Source: Clostridiales bacterium (lineage in GTDB: Bacteria > Bacillota > Clostridia > Oscillospirales > Oscillospiraceae). From it: a stretch of 64,000 nt of DNA. The notes beneath the pieces were generated by a model. It made no database searches, was not told the DNA's origin, and saw nothing but the letters and a program-made list of their open reading frames with translations. Position numbers and translations under genes: made by a program. The DNA is taken from the NCBI GenBank assembly GCA_021205695.1, contig JAJPXB010000043.1:1-64000 (forward strand), in the 5' to 3' direction. Below, one piece after another: positions 54,883-63,984 of this stretch (positions are counted from its first letter, which is position 1; every line of letters starts with the position of its first letter).

Positions 54883-55848
54883 ATGGCTGAAAAAAACAAG
54901 GAAAGCTGCTTCCGCACCTCCATCGGTGGTCAGGCTCTGATCGAGGGCATCCTGATGCGCGGCCCGGAGAAACAGGCCATCGTCGTCCGGCGGCCGGACG
55001 GCGGGATGGAAGTGAAGGTGGAGGAGCTGAAGCTCATCAAGGAACGGCATCCCGTCCTGGGCTGGCCCTTTATCCGGGGCTGCGTCACCTTCCTGGATTC
55101 CATGTACCGGGGGGTCAAGGCCCTGATGTTCTCTGCCGATTTTTATCCGGAGGAGGAAGAGGAGGAGCCGTCCCGGTTCGAGCAGTGGCTGGAGCATAAG
55201 CTGGGCAGCGAGGCCTTTGGCAAGGCCATCATCAGCCTGGCGGTGGTCATGGCGGTGGGCCTGTCTGTGGGGCTGTTCTTTCTGCTGCCCACCCTGATCA
55301 CCGGACTGCTGGGCAACTTCATCACCATGAACAAGCTGGTGGTCAGCCTGGTGGAGGGGGTCGTCCGTATCCTCATCTTCCTGGCCTACCTGATTCTCTG
55401 CTCCCGCATGAAGGATATGCAGCGGGTATTTTCCTATCACGGGGCGGAGCATAAGAGCATCTTCTGCTACGAGCGGGGCCTGGAGCTGACGGTGGACAAC
55501 GTCCGGGAAATGCCCCGGCACCATCCCCGCTGCGGCACCAGCTTCCTGTTTATGGTCATCGCCATCGCCATCCTGGTCCATGCGGTGATGTTTTCCCTGT
55601 ATGAGCCGCCCAACCTGCTGGTGCGTATCCTGCTCCAGCTGCTGTCTCTGCCGGTCATCATGTCGGTCAGCTATGAGTTCAACCGCTACGCCGGGGGGCA
55701 TGATAACGCATTGACCCGCATCCTCATCGCCCCGGGCCTGTGGATGCAGAACTTCACCACCTTTGAGCCGGACGACTCCATGATGGAGGTGGCCATCGAG
55801 GCGCTGAAGCAGGTGTTGCCCCGGGAGAAGGGGCAGGACACCTGGTAA
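54883..55848 (+). CDS. DUF1385 membrane protein (YqhQ family)
   Basis: A 321-residue protein of the DUF1385 family. It begins with GGQALIEGILMRGP, has membrane segments at about 112-135, 150-172, 220-240 and 248-268, and the conserved block RVFSYHGAEHKSIFCYERG followed by HPRCGTSFLF, with His and Cys that could bind metal. Biochemical role unknown. In many Clostridia it lies next to prmC and prfA, as here with prmC. AAGGAG precedes the ATG. Confidence 0.88.
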   Translation: MAEKNKESCFRTSIGGQALIEGILMRGPEKQAIVVRRPDGGMEVKVEELKLIKERHPVLGWPFIRGCVTFLDSMYRGVKALMFSADFYPEEEEEEPSRFEQWLEHKLGSEAFGKAIISLAVVMAVGLSVGLFFLLPTLITGLLGNFITMNKLVVSLVEGVVRILIFLAYLILCSRMKDMQRVFSYHGAEHKSIFCYERGLELTVDNVREMPRHHPRCGTSFLFMVIAIAILVHAVMFSLYEPPNLLVRILLQLLSLPVIMSVSYEFNRYAGGHDNALTRILIAPGLWMQNFTTFEPDDSMMEVAIEALKQVLPREKGQDTW

Positions 55849-55876
55849 CTGTCCAAAAGGAGCGTGAACGCCGTTT

Positions 55877-56791
55877 ATGGCGATAACCTATAATAATCTC
55901 TACCTGGAGCTGCGCCAGTCCTTCCGTCTGGCGGGCATCGAGGCCGCCTCCCTGGAGGCCCGGGAGCTGGTCTGCCACGGGACGCATAAGACTGCCGAGC
56001 AGTTTTGGTCGTGCCTGAATTACTATGTACCCGCCCCGTCCGAGGCGGAGGTCCGGGCGCTGGCCCGGCGCCGACTGGAGGGGGAGCCTGCCGCCTATCT
56101 GCTGGGGGAGTGGAGCTTCTGCGGCCTGGATCTGGACGTGGACAATACGGTGCTCATCCCGCGGGCGGACACGGAGGTGGTGGCGGAGCTGGCGGCCAGC
56201 CGGGCCAGAGAGGCGGGAGACCATGCCAGAGTGCTGGATCTCTGCGCCGGAACCGGCTGTATCGGACTGGCGGTGGCGACCTGGGCCAAAAACTGCCGGG
56301 TGGTGCTGGGGGACAGCTCTCCGGACGCTGTACGGGTCTGCAACCAGAATATCCGCCGCTGCGGCCTCCGGTCCGGCGTCACCTGCTTTCCGGTGAACGC
56401 CCTGGAGGAGCCGCCCCGGCAGCTGTGGGACTTCGACATTATCGTCTCCAACCCGCCCTACATCCCCTCCGGGGACATCAACGGCCTGGACCGCTCCGTC
56501 CGGGACTATGAGCCTCATCTGGCCCTGGACGGGGGCGCAGACGGCCTGGATTTCTACCGGGCCATTGCCCGGAAGTGGAAAAAAGCGCTCCGGGCGGACG
56601 GCTGGCTCATCTTCGAAGTAGGCGTCGGACAGGCAGGGGCCGTGGAGGATATTCTCACCGCCCAGGGCTTCGTCAATGTGGCCAGCTACCCGGACACCCG
56701 GGAGATCCTGCGGGTGGTGGAGGGCCAGTGGCGATCCCGGACGGACGCAGAACAAACGCGATCACAGTCCGGTTTATTGGACGATCAATAG
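55877..56791 (+). CDS. prmC: Release factor glutamine methyltransferase PrmC
   Basis: Methylates the Gln of the GGQ motif in RF1 and RF2. The 304-residue protein has the helical N-terminal domain, YLLGEWSFCGLDL, LIPRADTE (usually RPDTE), SAM loop DLCAGTGCIG (121-130) and catalytic NPPY (192-195). It lies 28 bases after the DUF1385 gene and 41 before recA. prfA is not in the window. Confidence 0.93.
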   Translation: MAITYNNLYLELRQSFRLAGIEAASLEARELVCHGTHKTAEQFWSCLNYYVPAPSEAEVRALARRRLEGEPAAYLLGEWSFCGLDLDVDNTVLIPRADTEVVAELAASRAREAGDHARVLDLCAGTGCIGLAVATWAKNCRVVLGDSSPDAVRVCNQNIRRCGLRSGVTCFPVNALEEPPRQLWDFDIIVSNPPYIPSGDINGLDRSVRDYEPHLALDGGADGLDFYRAIARKWKKALRADGWLIFEVGVGQAGAVEDILTAQGFVNVASYPDTREILRVVEGQWRSRTDAEQTRSQSGLLDDQ

Positions 56792-56832
56792 GGTAATATT
56801 CAGTCAAACACATAGAGAGGAAGAATCAAGCT

Positions 56833-58011
56833 ATGGCAGCAAAGAAGCAACCGGCGATCCGCCCCGCGGCCCCCGCCAGCGACAAGAAAAAGGCACTGGA
56901 AACCGCCGTGGCCCAGATCGAGCGGGCCTACGGCAAGGGCTCCATTATGCGTCTCGGGGACAACACCTCCATTCAGGTGGAGAGTATCCCCACCGGCTCT
57001 CTGGGGCTGGACCTGGCCCTGGGCATCGGCGGCCTCCCCAGAGGCCGCATTGTGGAGATCTACGGTCCGGAGTCCTCTGGCAAGACCACCCTGGCCCTGC
57101 ACGTCGTGGCGGAGGCCCAGAAGCTGGGGGGCGAGGTGGCCTATATCGACGCCGAGCACGCCATGGACCCCACCTATGCCCGGGCGCTGGGGGTGGACAT
57201 CGATTCCATGCTCATCTCCCAGCCGGACACGGGCGAGCAGGGACTGGAGATCACCGATCAGCTGGTTCGCTCCGGAGCCATCGACGTGGTGGTGGTGGAC
57301 TCTGTAGCCGCTCTGGTGCCCCGCGCGGAGATCGAGGGGGAGATGGGTGACAGCTACGTCGGCCTCCATGCACGACTTATGAGCCAGGCGCTGCGCAAGC
57401 TCACCGGCTCCATCGGTAAGACCAACTGTATCTGCATCTTTATCAACCAGCTCCGTGAAAAGGTGGGCGTGATTTACGGCAACCCGGAGGTCACCACCGG
57501 CGGACGGGCGCTGAAGTTCTACTCTTCCGTCCGCATCGAGGTGCGCCGTGTCCAGACCTTAAAGGTGGGGGACGACCTGATCGGCAACCACACCCGGGCG
57601 AAGGTCGTCAAAAACAAGGTGGCGCCTCCCTTCCGTGAGGCGGAGTTCGACATCATGTACGGCACCGGCATCTCCAAGGAGGGCGAAATCGTTGACCTGG
57701 CCGCCCAGCTGGGCCTGATCGAGAAGTCCGGCTCCTGGTATGCCATGGGGGAGACCCGTCTGGGCCAGGGCAGGGACGCTGCCAAGCAGTATATGACAGA
57801 TCATCCGGACGTGGCCGCCGAGCTGGAAAAGCAGATTCGGGCTAACGCCTACAAGCTGATGAGCCGTCAGTCCATGGTGGCTGCCAGAGCCGCCGGACGG
57901 GTCCCGGCAGAGGAACCGGACGCCGAACCGGCCCCCGCCGCCCCGTCTGCGGCCGGCAGGAAGCCGGTCCAGGACGAGCTGGACATCTCCGCCGAGGACT
58001 TTGAAGGCTGA
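56833..58011 (+). CDS. recA: Recombinase A
   Basis: The 392-residue strand-exchange ATPase and LexA co-protease. Walker A GPESSGKT (78-85), Walker [16 protein letters not shown]-binding L2 region with [15 protein letters not shown], and C-terminal acidic tail. The extra Pro/Ala-rich tail (about 350-392) is longer than usual. No separate promoter with a LexA box is visible in the 41 bases upstream, so the promoter at 54818 may serve it. GAGAGGAAG upstream of the ATG. Confidence 0.98.
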   Translation: MAAKKQPAIRPAAPASDKKKALETAVAQIERAYGKGSIMRLGDNTSIQVESIPTGSLGLDLALGIGGLPRGRIVEIYGPESSGKTTLALHVVAEAQKLGGEVAYIDAEHAMDPTYARALGVDIDSMLISQPDTGEQGLEITDQLVRSGAIDVVVVDSVAALVPRAEIEGEMGDSYVGLHARLMSQALRKLTGSIGKTNCICIFINQLREKVGVIYGNPEVTTGGRALKFYSSVRIEVRRVQTLKVGDDLIGNHTRAKVVKNKVAPPFREAEFDIMYGTGISKEGEIVDLAAQLGLIEKSGSWYAMGETRLGQGRDAAKQYMTDHPDVAAELEKQIRANAYKLMSRQSMVAARAAGRVPAEEPDAEPAPAAPSAAGRKPVQDELDISAEDFEG

Positions 58012-58637
58012 TGCCGAAGGTCGATCGGGTAGAACCCTCCAAGCACGTCAGGGGCAGATTCCTGGTTTTCCTGGACACCGGCTCTCTCATCAAGGTGGGG
58101 GAGCAGGAGTTGCTGGACTTTGGGCTTCGCCCCGGTCTGGAGCTGGAGGGGGAGGCGCTACAGCGGCTGATCGCCAGCAGCGAAGACACCTCCGCCCGGG
58201 AGCGGGCGGCCCGGATGATCGGGGCAAGACCCCTCTCCAGGGCGGAGCTGATCGATAAGCTGGTCGCCAAAGGGGAGGGCCGTGCCCAGGCGGAGCGGGC
58301 CGCCGACCGGCTGGAGGAGCTGGGCGCGCTCAACGATGGAGAATACGCCAGGACGGTGGTTCGTCACTATGACCGGATGGGCTACGGGCCGCAAAAGCTC
58401 CGGGAGGAGCTGTACCGGCGGAAAATCCCCCGGGATCGCTGGGCCGAGGCGCTGGCCGAGGCCCGGCCGGAGGAGGAGGCCGCGGCGGACTACCTTGCCT
58501 CCAAACGTTCGGGCATACCTTCCGACCCCCGCAGCTTTCAGCGGCAGGCCAACGCCCTGCGCCGCAGGGGCTTCTCCTGGCAGGCTATCCGGGCGGTGAT
58601 GGGCGCCTGCCCCGTCGGGGAGGACGGCTGGGAATGA
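58011..58637 (+). CDS. recX: Regulatory protein RecX
   Basis: A 208-residue helical-repeat protein that dampens RecA filaments. Residues about 65-205 have the three tandem triple-helix repeats of RecX (LSRAELIDKLVAKG; GALNDGEYARTVVRHYDRMGYGPQKLREELYRRKI; RSFQRQANALRRRGFSWQAIRAVM). Its ATG overlaps the recA stop by one base, as is common. Confidence 0.93.
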   Translation: MPKVDRVEPSKHVRGRFLVFLDTGSLIKVGEQELLDFGLRPGLELEGEALQRLIASSEDTSARERAARMIGARPLSRAELIDKLVAKGEGRAQAERAADRLEELGALNDGEYARTVVRHYDRMGYGPQKLREELYRRKIPRDRWAEALAEARPEEEAAADYLASKRSGIPSDPRSFQRQANALRRRGFSWQAIRAVMGACPVGEDGWE

Positions 58638-58689
58638 CGGCAGCCCAATCCGGTTCGGATTTGTGAAATAAAGGTAAATTTGGACATCC

Positions 58690-58722
58690 TTTGGGAGCTG
58701 AGGCTTTACCTCGGCTCCCAAA
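58690..58722 (+). terminator. Hairpin after recX, overlapping the rimO promoter
   Basis: TTTGGGAGCTGAGG pairs with CCTCGGCTCCCAAA across a five-base loop. It may end the recA-recX transcript; the T-run is short. The -35 box of the next promoter lies in its loop and right arm. Confidence 0.6.
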
Positions 58723-58733
58723 TCTGCTATACT
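58705..58733 (+). promoter_or_regulatory. Promoter of rimO-pgsA
   Basis: TTTACC and TATACT with a 17-base spacer, about 20 bases before the TTG start of rimO. Confidence 0.6.
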
Positions 58734-58757
58734 GGCGGGAGTGAAGGAGTGATTCCA

Positions 58758-60098
58758 TTGGGCTATTCCATCGCCTTTATCAGCCTTGGCTGTGATAAAA
58801 ACCGGGTCAACTGCGAGCAGATGGCCGCTCTGGTGCAGGATGCGGGCCACTTCGTGGTGGACGAGCCGGAGGGGGCCGACCTCTGCGTCATCAACACCTG
58901 CGGCTTTATCGACGCCGCCAAAGAGGAGGCTATCGCCAATATCCTGGAGATGGCGGCGCTGAAGGAGCAGGGCTTGCTGAAAAAGATCCTGGTCACCGGC
59001 TGCCTCTCCCAGCGCTACCGGGAGGAGATATGGGAGGAGCTGCCCGAGGTGGACGGCCTTCTGGGTACCGGGAGCTACACCGACATCGTGGCCGCTGTGG
59101 AGGAGGTCATGGGGGAAAAGCGGCCGGAGTATTTCGGAGACATCAACGATACCTTTGAGGACGGAGACCGGATGGTTTCCACCAACCCCTGGACGGCGTA
59201 TCTGAAGATCGCCGAGGGCTGCTCCAACCGGTGCGCCTTCTGCGTCATCCCCAGCCTGCGGGGGAGGTATCGCAGCCGCTCTATGGAGTCCATCCTGGCC
59301 GAGGCCCGTGTCCTTGCGGACGGTGGGGTGAAGGAGCTGATCCTCATCGCCCAGGACGTGAGCCGTTACGGCAAGGAGCGGTACGGGCGGTATATGCTGC
59401 CCCAGCTGCTCACCGAGCTGTGCAAGATGGATTTCCACTGGATACGGCTCCACTACCTCTACCCGGACGCCATCACCGACGAGCTGATCGACGTCATGGC
59501 CCGGGAGGAAAAGGTCGTCAACTATGTGGACGTGCCCATCCAGCACATCAATGACCGCATTCTGACCGCCATGTGTCGCCGGGGGAGCAAGGCCCAGATC
59601 ACGGAGCTGTTGCACACTCTGCGCCGCCGTCTGCCGGGGGTGGTCATCCGCACCAGCCTGATCTGCGGGCTCCCCGGGGAGAGCGAGGCGGAGTTTGACG
59701 AGCTGTGCCGGTTCCTCCGGGAGGAGCAGCTGGAGCGGGCAGGGGTGTTCCAGTTCTCCCTGGAGGAGGGCACCCCCGCCGCCGCCATGCCAGACCAGGT
59801 CCCGGCGGAGACTGCACAGCGACGGGTAGAGCTGCTCACCGACCTCCAGAGTCGGGTCATGGACCGGTGGAACGAGGCGCACCTGGGCCAGGTGGTAGAG
59901 GTCCTCTGCGAGGGCTTTGACGAGGAGATGGGCTGCTGGGCCGGACGAACCTATGCCGACTCCCCGGGCATCGATGGCACGGTGTACTTCACCGCAGCCG
60001 GGGCGGTACCGGCAGGTACCTTCGTTCCGGTGTTGCTCACCGGTACAGAGGACGGAGAGCTGATGGGGGAGATCGACGATTGGGAGGAGACGCGATGA
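58758..60098 (+). CDS. rimO: Ribosomal protein S12 methylthiotransferase RimO
   Basis: Radical-SAM enzyme that adds a methylthio group to an Asp of ribosomal protein S12. The 446-residue protein has the N-terminal cluster Cys12 (SLGC), Cys48 (NTC) and Cys82 (GCL), the radical-SAM Cys155, Cys159 and Cys162 (CSNRCAFCVIPSLRG), and a C-terminal TRAM domain. PSLRGRYRSR favours RimO over MiaB. Start is TTG 58758 with AAGGAG at eight bases; the frame is open to 58680 but would cross the promoter and hairpin. Confidence 0.94.
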   Translation: MGYSIAFISLGCDKNRVNCEQMAALVQDAGHFVVDEPEGADLCVINTCGFIDAAKEEAIANILEMAALKEQGLLKKILVTGCLSQRYREEIWEELPEVDGLLGTGSYTDIVAAVEEVMGEKRPEYFGDINDTFEDGDRMVSTNPWTAYLKIAEGCSNRCAFCVIPSLRGRYRSRSMESILAEARVLADGGVKELILIAQDVSRYGKERYGRYMLPQLLTELCKMDFHWIRLHYLYPDAITDELIDVMAREEKVVNYVDVPIQHINDRILTAMCRRGSKAQITELLHTLRRRLPGVVIRTSLICGLPGESEAEFDELCRFLREEQLERAGVFQFSLEEGTPAAAMPDQVPAETAQRRVELLTDLQSRVMDRWNEAHLGQVVEVLCEGFDEEMGCWAGRTYADSPGIDGTVYFTAAGAVPAGTFVPVLLTGTEDGELMGEIDDWEETR

Positions 60099-60622
60099 AC
60101 ACGGCAAATAAGATCACCATCTTTCGTGTGATCCTCATCCCTGTTTTTGTGGTCGTCTGTTATCTGGAAGCGCCCGTCGCCCAGTGGGTGGCACTGGGCC
60201 TGTTCATCGTCGCCAGCCTCAGCGATTTCGTGGACGGCTACATCGCACGAAACTATGATCAGGTCACTGACTTTGGAAAATTCCTCGACCCCATCGCGGA
60301 CAAGCTGCTGGTGACCTCTGCCATGCTGATCTTCGTGGAGCAGGGGCGGATGCCCGCATGGGTGCTGTTGTGCGTCATTGCCCGGGAGTTCGCCGTCTCC
60401 GCGCTCCGCCTGGTGGCGGTGGACAACGGACGGGTCATTGCCGCCGGCTGGTCGGGCAAGGTCAAGACCGCCTGCACCATGGTGGGCATCTGCCTGATGC
60501 TGGCCTTCGACCAATGGGAGGCGCTGGACGCAGTGGTGAACGCCGTTATCCTTGCAACCACCGTCTACTCCGGCGTGGAGTATTTCTGGAAGAACCGGGA
60601 CGCCCTGAATCCCGGCAAGTGA
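60095..60622 (+). CDS. pgsA: CDP-diacylglycerol-glycerol-3-phosphate phosphatidyltransferase
   Basis: Makes phosphatidylglycerol phosphate at the membrane. The 175-residue protein has about four to five membrane segments and the full CDP-alcohol motif D-G-x2-A-R-x8-G-x3-D-x3-D, here from VDGYIAR to GKFLDPIADK. GGAGGAG upstream; overlaps rimO by four bases. Confidence 0.94.
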   Translation: MNTANKITIFRVILIPVFVVVCYLEAPVAQWVALGLFIVASLSDFVDGYIARNYDQVTDFGKFLDPIADKLLVTSAMLIFVEQGRMPAWVLLCVIAREFAVSALRLVAVDNGRVIAAGWSGKVKTACTMVGICLMLAFDQWEALDAVVNAVILATTVYSGVEYFWKNRDALNPGK

Positions 60623-60698
60623 CCGGACAAATCGTTTCCGCGGGATACGGCGCCGGGACTGCATCAGATGCGTCTCTGCGGTTGGAAAGCGCACAAAT

Positions 60699-60736
60699 AA
60701 AAGGCTTAATTAATTGCTGCGGAAAAAGAGCCTTTT
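60699..60736 (+). terminator. Possible terminator after pgsA
   Basis: AAAAGGCT and AGCCTTTT form an eight-bp stem with a 22-base loop that ends in TTTT. The stem is short and the loop large. The rest of 60623-60890 shows no gene. Confidence 0.4.
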
Positions 60737-60893
60737 GCAGCGGGGGAGAGGACGTCCTTCTCCTGCTTTCTGAAAATTCTTTCAGAATCCGCCGGGAGAG
60801 ACAGCTTGTATAAAAAGCAGGACTAAACGGCCCCGGAGCTGACAGAAATTTCCAGATGGCTTCTGGGCGGCGGCAAAATTTTCCCCGGACGGA

Positions 60894-60925
60894 TTGACAC
60901 CAACGGGGAGAGATGATAGTATAAT
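60894..60925 (+). promoter_or_regulatory. Promoter of the T-box-cysE-cysS operon
   Basis: TTGACA (60894-60899) followed by TAGTAT at 17 bases, or by the better TATAAT at 20 bases (60920-60925). The transcript would start just before stem I. Confidence 0.7.
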
Positions 60926-60934
60926 AAAACAGTA

Positions 60935-61148
60935 AATCGCGTGGAAGGGGAAGAGTAGCGCAGAACTGCCAGCCAGCGAGGACGGGCCAGCGGATGGAAG
61001 CCTGTCTCTGGACGACTGCGTGAACGTGCGCCCCGGAGCGGGAGGGTAATGCCTCCGGAGGCCGCCGTTACCGGCTATCGAGTGATAAACGAGAGTGGAA
61101 CCGCGGTTTGACATCGCCTCTTGCCTTTCTGGGGCAGGAGGCGTTTTT
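60935..61148 (+). promoter_or_regulatory. T-box riboswitch with Cys (TGC) specifier
   Basis: Stem I shows GGGG/CCCC below the specifier loop, the AGTA of the loop 5' side, and GCGCAG/CTGCGT above it. The 3' side of the loop reads GAACGTGCG, giving TGC (61027-61029), a Cys codon. The T-box motif is GAGTGGAACCGCGG (61093-61106). A terminator stem CGCCTC.TGCC / GGCA.GAGGCG followed by TTTTT closes it (61115-61148). Uncharged tRNA(Cys) would switch on cysE and cysS. Confidence 0.92.
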
Positions 61149-61182
61149 AATGCCCAAACCGCTGATGATGGAGCGAATGTAG

Positions 61183-61869
61183 ATGAAACTGTTTCAAAGA
61201 CTGAGCGAACTGCTGGGAGCCTATCAGGCCAGAGATCCCGCCGCCCGGGGCAAGCTGGAGATTTTCCTGCTCTATCCCGGCGTCCTGGCCACGATTTATT
61301 ACCGCCTGGCTCATTTCCTTCACATCCATGGCCTGCGATTCCTGGCCCGGTGTATCTCCCAGTGGGCCAGATTCTGGACGGGCATTGAAATACATCCGGG
61401 AGCCACCATTGGCCGCCGCCTGGTCATCGATCACGGTATGGGCATCGTCATCGGCGAGACGGCGGAGCTGGGGGACGACGTTCTCCTCTATCAGGGCGTG
61501 ACCCTGGGGGGGACCGGCAAGGACCAGGGCAAGCGCCACCCCACCATCGGCAACAATGTGCTCATCGGCTCCGGAGCCAAGGTGCTCGGCCCCTTTAAGG
61601 TGGGGGACGGGGCGCGCATCGCCGCCAACGCGGTGGTGCTCCAGGAGATTCCGCCGGACTCCACCGCCGTGGGCGTCCCCGCCCATGTGGTGAAAACCTC
61701 CGGCCAGCGGGTGGCCTATGCCAGCAATGTGGATCAGATCCACGTCACCGACCCCGTGGCCGAGACTATGAAATCCCTGCTCTCCCGGGTGGAGTTCCTG
61801 GAGCAGCAGATGGACGAACAGTATTTGCACAATCAGCAGAGACAGGAAGCTGAACAGGAGGAGCAGTAA
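61183..61869 (+). CDS. cysE: Serine O-acetyltransferase
   Basis: Makes O-acetylserine, the carbon precursor of cysteine. The 228-residue protein has a short helical N-terminal part and the left-handed beta-helix of hexapeptide repeats (IEIHPGATIGRRLVIDHGMG, IGETAELGDDVLLYQGVTLGG), with the catalytic His/Asp region DHGMG and VTLGGTGKDQGKRHPTI. It is of the short epsP/cysE type. GGAG at nine bases; overlaps cysS by one base. Confidence 0.93.
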   Translation: MKLFQRLSELLGAYQARDPAARGKLEIFLLYPGVLATIYYRLAHFLHIHGLRFLARCISQWARFWTGIEIHPGATIGRRLVIDHGMGIVIGETAELGDDVLLYQGVTLGGTGKDQGKRHPTIGNNVLIGSGAKVLGPFKVGDGARIAANAVVLQEIPPDSTAVGVPAHVVKTSGQRVAYASNVDQIHVTDPVAETMKSLLSRVEFLEQQMDEQYLHNQQRQEAEQEEQ

Positions 61870-63278
61870 TGGAAATCTTTAACTCTATGACCCGCCGCAA
61901 GGAGGAATTCGTCCCCATCGAGGAGGGCAAGGTGCGTATGTACGCCTGCGGCCCCACCGTCTACAATCTCATCCACGTGGGCAACGCCCGACCCATTATC
62001 CTGTTTGACGTGCTCCGGCGCTATCTGGAGTACCGGGGCTATCAGGTGACTTTTGTCCAGAACTTCACCGATGTGGACGATAAGATCATCAAACGGGCCA
62101 ACGAGGAGGGCATTTCCAGCCAGGAGGTGGCGGAGAAGTATATTAAGGAGTACTTTGTTGACGCCCGGGGGCTGGGGGTGCGTCCCGCCACCATCCACCC
62201 CAGAGCCACAGAGACCATGGACGAGATCATCGACCTGGTGCAGACCCTGGTGGACAAGGGCTATGCGTATTCGGTGCCCAGCGGCGACGTGTACTATCGC
62301 ACTCTGAAATTCAAGGGCTACGGCAAGCTGTCCCATCAGCCCATCGAGGATCTGCTCTCCGGGGCGCGCATCGACGTCAATGACGAGAAGGAGAACCCTC
62401 TGGACTTCGCCCTGTGGAAAGCGGCCAAGCCCGGTGAGCCTGCATGGGACTCCCCCTGGGGCAAGGGCCGCCCCGGCTGGCACATCGAGTGCTCCGCCAT
62501 GAACCGGAAGTACCTGGGCAAGACCATCGACATCCACTGCGGCGGGGAGGATCTCCAGTTCCCTCACCACGAGAACGAGATCGCCCAGTCCGAGGCCGCC
62601 AACGATGCGCCTTTTGTCCACTACTGGATGCACAACGGGTTCCTGAACATCGACAACAAAAAGATGTCCAAGTCCCAGGGCAATTTCTTCACCGTCAGGG
62701 ACGCCGCAGAGGCCTATGGGTATGAGCCCATCCGTCTGTTCATGCTCTCTGCCCATTACCGTACTCCTTTGAATTACTCCGCGGAGTCTCTCCAGCAGGC
62801 ACAGGCCGCCCTGGAGCGGCTGTACTCCGCCCGGGATAACCTGACCTTCCTGGCGGAAAACGGCGACGGGGATGGCCCCAACCAGGCGGAGCAGGCGGTA
62901 CTCGATGGGGCGGCGACCTATCGGGAGCGGTTTGACGCCGCCATGGACGACGATTTCAACACTGCCGACGCTGTATCCGTCCTCTTCGAGCTGGTCCGGG
63001 CGGCAAACCGGGCGGTGGCCCCGGAGCAGAAGCCCACCAGGGCGGGCGCAGCCGCACTGCTGAAGCTGGTGGAGGAGTTCACCGACGTTCTGGGCCTGCT
63101 CTATACCCGGGACGGGGAGGAGAGCCTGGACGATCAGGTGGAGGCCCTCATCGCCCGGCGTCAGGCCGCCCGGGCAGAAAAGAACTGGGCGGAGGCCGAC
63201 CGGATTCGGGACGAATTGAGAGAAATGGGGATAATTCTCAAGGATACCAAACAGGGCGTTCAGTGGAAAAAAGAGTGA
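61869..63278 (+). CDS. cysS: Cysteinyl-tRNA synthetase
   Basis: A 469-residue class I synthetase. Zinc Cys27 lies in YACGPTVYN, the HIGH-type motif is HVGN (36-39), further zinc residues are in HIECSAM and FPHHENE, and the KMSKS motif is exact (265-269). The C-terminal helical anticodon domain is complete. GAGGAG upstream. Placed with cysE under one Cys-specific T-box, as in Bacillus. Confidence 0.97.
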   Translation: MEIFNSMTRRKEEFVPIEEGKVRMYACGPTVYNLIHVGNARPIILFDVLRRYLEYRGYQVTFVQNFTDVDDKIIKRANEEGISSQEVAEKYIKEYFVDARGLGVRPATIHPRATETMDEIIDLVQTLVDKGYAYSVPSGDVYYRTLKFKGYGKLSHQPIEDLLSGARIDVNDEKENPLDFALWKAAKPGEPAWDSPWGKGRPGWHIECSAMNRKYLGKTIDIHCGGEDLQFPHHENEIAQSEAANDAPFVHYWMHNGFLNIDNKKMSKSQGNFFTVRDAAEAYGYEPIRLFMLSAHYRTPLNYSAESLQQAQAALERLYSARDNLTFLAENGDGDGPNQAEQAVLDGAATYRERFDAAMDDDFNTADAVSVLFELVRAANRAVAPEQKPTRAGAAALLKLVEEFTDVLGLLYTRDGEESLDDQVEALIARRQAARAEKNWAEADRIRDELREMGIILKDTKQGVQWKKE

Positions 63279-63291
63279 TTGTACAAAATGT

Positions 63292-63326
63292 GAGCGGGGG
63301 AGGGGCGCACCTCTCCGCTCCCTCTT
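63292..63326 (+). terminator. Terminator after cysS
   Basis: GAGCGGGGGAGG pairs with CCTCTCCGCTC (one mismatch) across a six-base loop, followed by CCTCTTTG, 14 bases after the stop. Confidence 0.65.
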
Positions 63327-63390
63327 TGCTCCGGTTTTTTAGGGCGAAAAAAGTGTTCACTAAAATTTAAAAAATTTTCTGCGAAAACGG

Positions 63391-63419
63391 TTGACATTGG
63401 TAAAATGATGAATTATAAT
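63391..63419 (+). promoter_or_regulatory. Perfect consensus promoter
   Basis: TTGACA and TATAAT with a 17-base spacer. The -10 box lies on top of the first codons of the open frame that begins at 63405, so the real translation start should be downstream. Confidence 0.85.
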
Positions 63420-63926
63420 AAACCCACTAACAAGTATAGGTTTGACGATGAGGCTGAGCTTGTGCGTTGGATTGGCTTTCCTGTGACAGGCTCAGCCATG
63501 ATGATGTGTACCCGGCCACGGTTCAAACCGATTGACTTGGCAAAGGAGTATGAGTCCATGTTAAAGGAAAATGAAGGCAAGATCTTTGAGCTGCTGAATG
63601 ACGACGAGCTGGCGTCTAAGGTGATGGAGATCATCCGAGCAGACGAAGCAGAGCGCCGCGCCGCACTGGTGAGACGACAGAGCGAGGGCCTGCGCAACGC
63701 CCGGGAGCGTGGCGTCCGTCTGGGCCGTCCTCCTGCGAAGCGCCCCAGAAAGTTCCAGAGCATCTATACCATGTACTGCGATGAGAAGGTCAGCGCCCGT
63801 GCCGCCTCTCAGATGCTGGGCGTCTCTCCCGGCACCTTCAAGCGCTGGGTGCTGGAGGAGCAGAAGCGGGAGCAGGAGGGCAGCGTTGCCCAGCAGCCCG
63901 CTGAGAGCGAGTCCACCGAGGCTTAA
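63405..63926 (+). CDS. DNA-binding protein resembling a serine resolvase C-terminus
   Basis: The span is the largest open frame (173 codons), but the promoter at 63391-63419 shows that translation begins later: GTG 63462, ATG 63498 or ATG 63558. The last has AAAGGAG at nine bases and gives 122 residues. Residues about 85-145 of the full frame (RRQSEGLRNARERGVRLGRP, then a helix-turn-helix VSARAASQMLGVSPGTFKRWV) match the linker and DNA-binding end of serine resolvases. The catalytic domain with the N-terminal Ser is absent. It is either a domesticated DNA-binding protein or the remnant of a recombinase; the strong promoter and intact frame favour the former. Confidence 0.65.
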   Translation: MMNYNKPTNKYRFDDEAELVRWIGFPVTGSAMMMCTRPRFKPIDLAKEYESMLKENEGKIFELLNDDELASKVMEIIRADEAERRAALVRRQSEGLRNARERGVRLGRPPAKRPRKFQSIYTMYCDEKVSARAASQMLGVSPGTFKRWVLEEQKREQEGSVAQQPAESESTEA

Positions 63927-63949
63927 GGGGATCCATTATTGACGCAGCT

Positions 63950-63984
63950 GCGGCGGTTCCGGAGATTCGGAGCCGCCGCTTTTC
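63950..63984 (+). terminator. Terminator at the right edge
   Basis: GCGGCGGTTCCG pairs with CGGAGCCGCCGC across a six-base loop, followed by TTTTCGATTTC, 24 bases after the stop of the resolvase-like gene. Confidence 0.85.
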
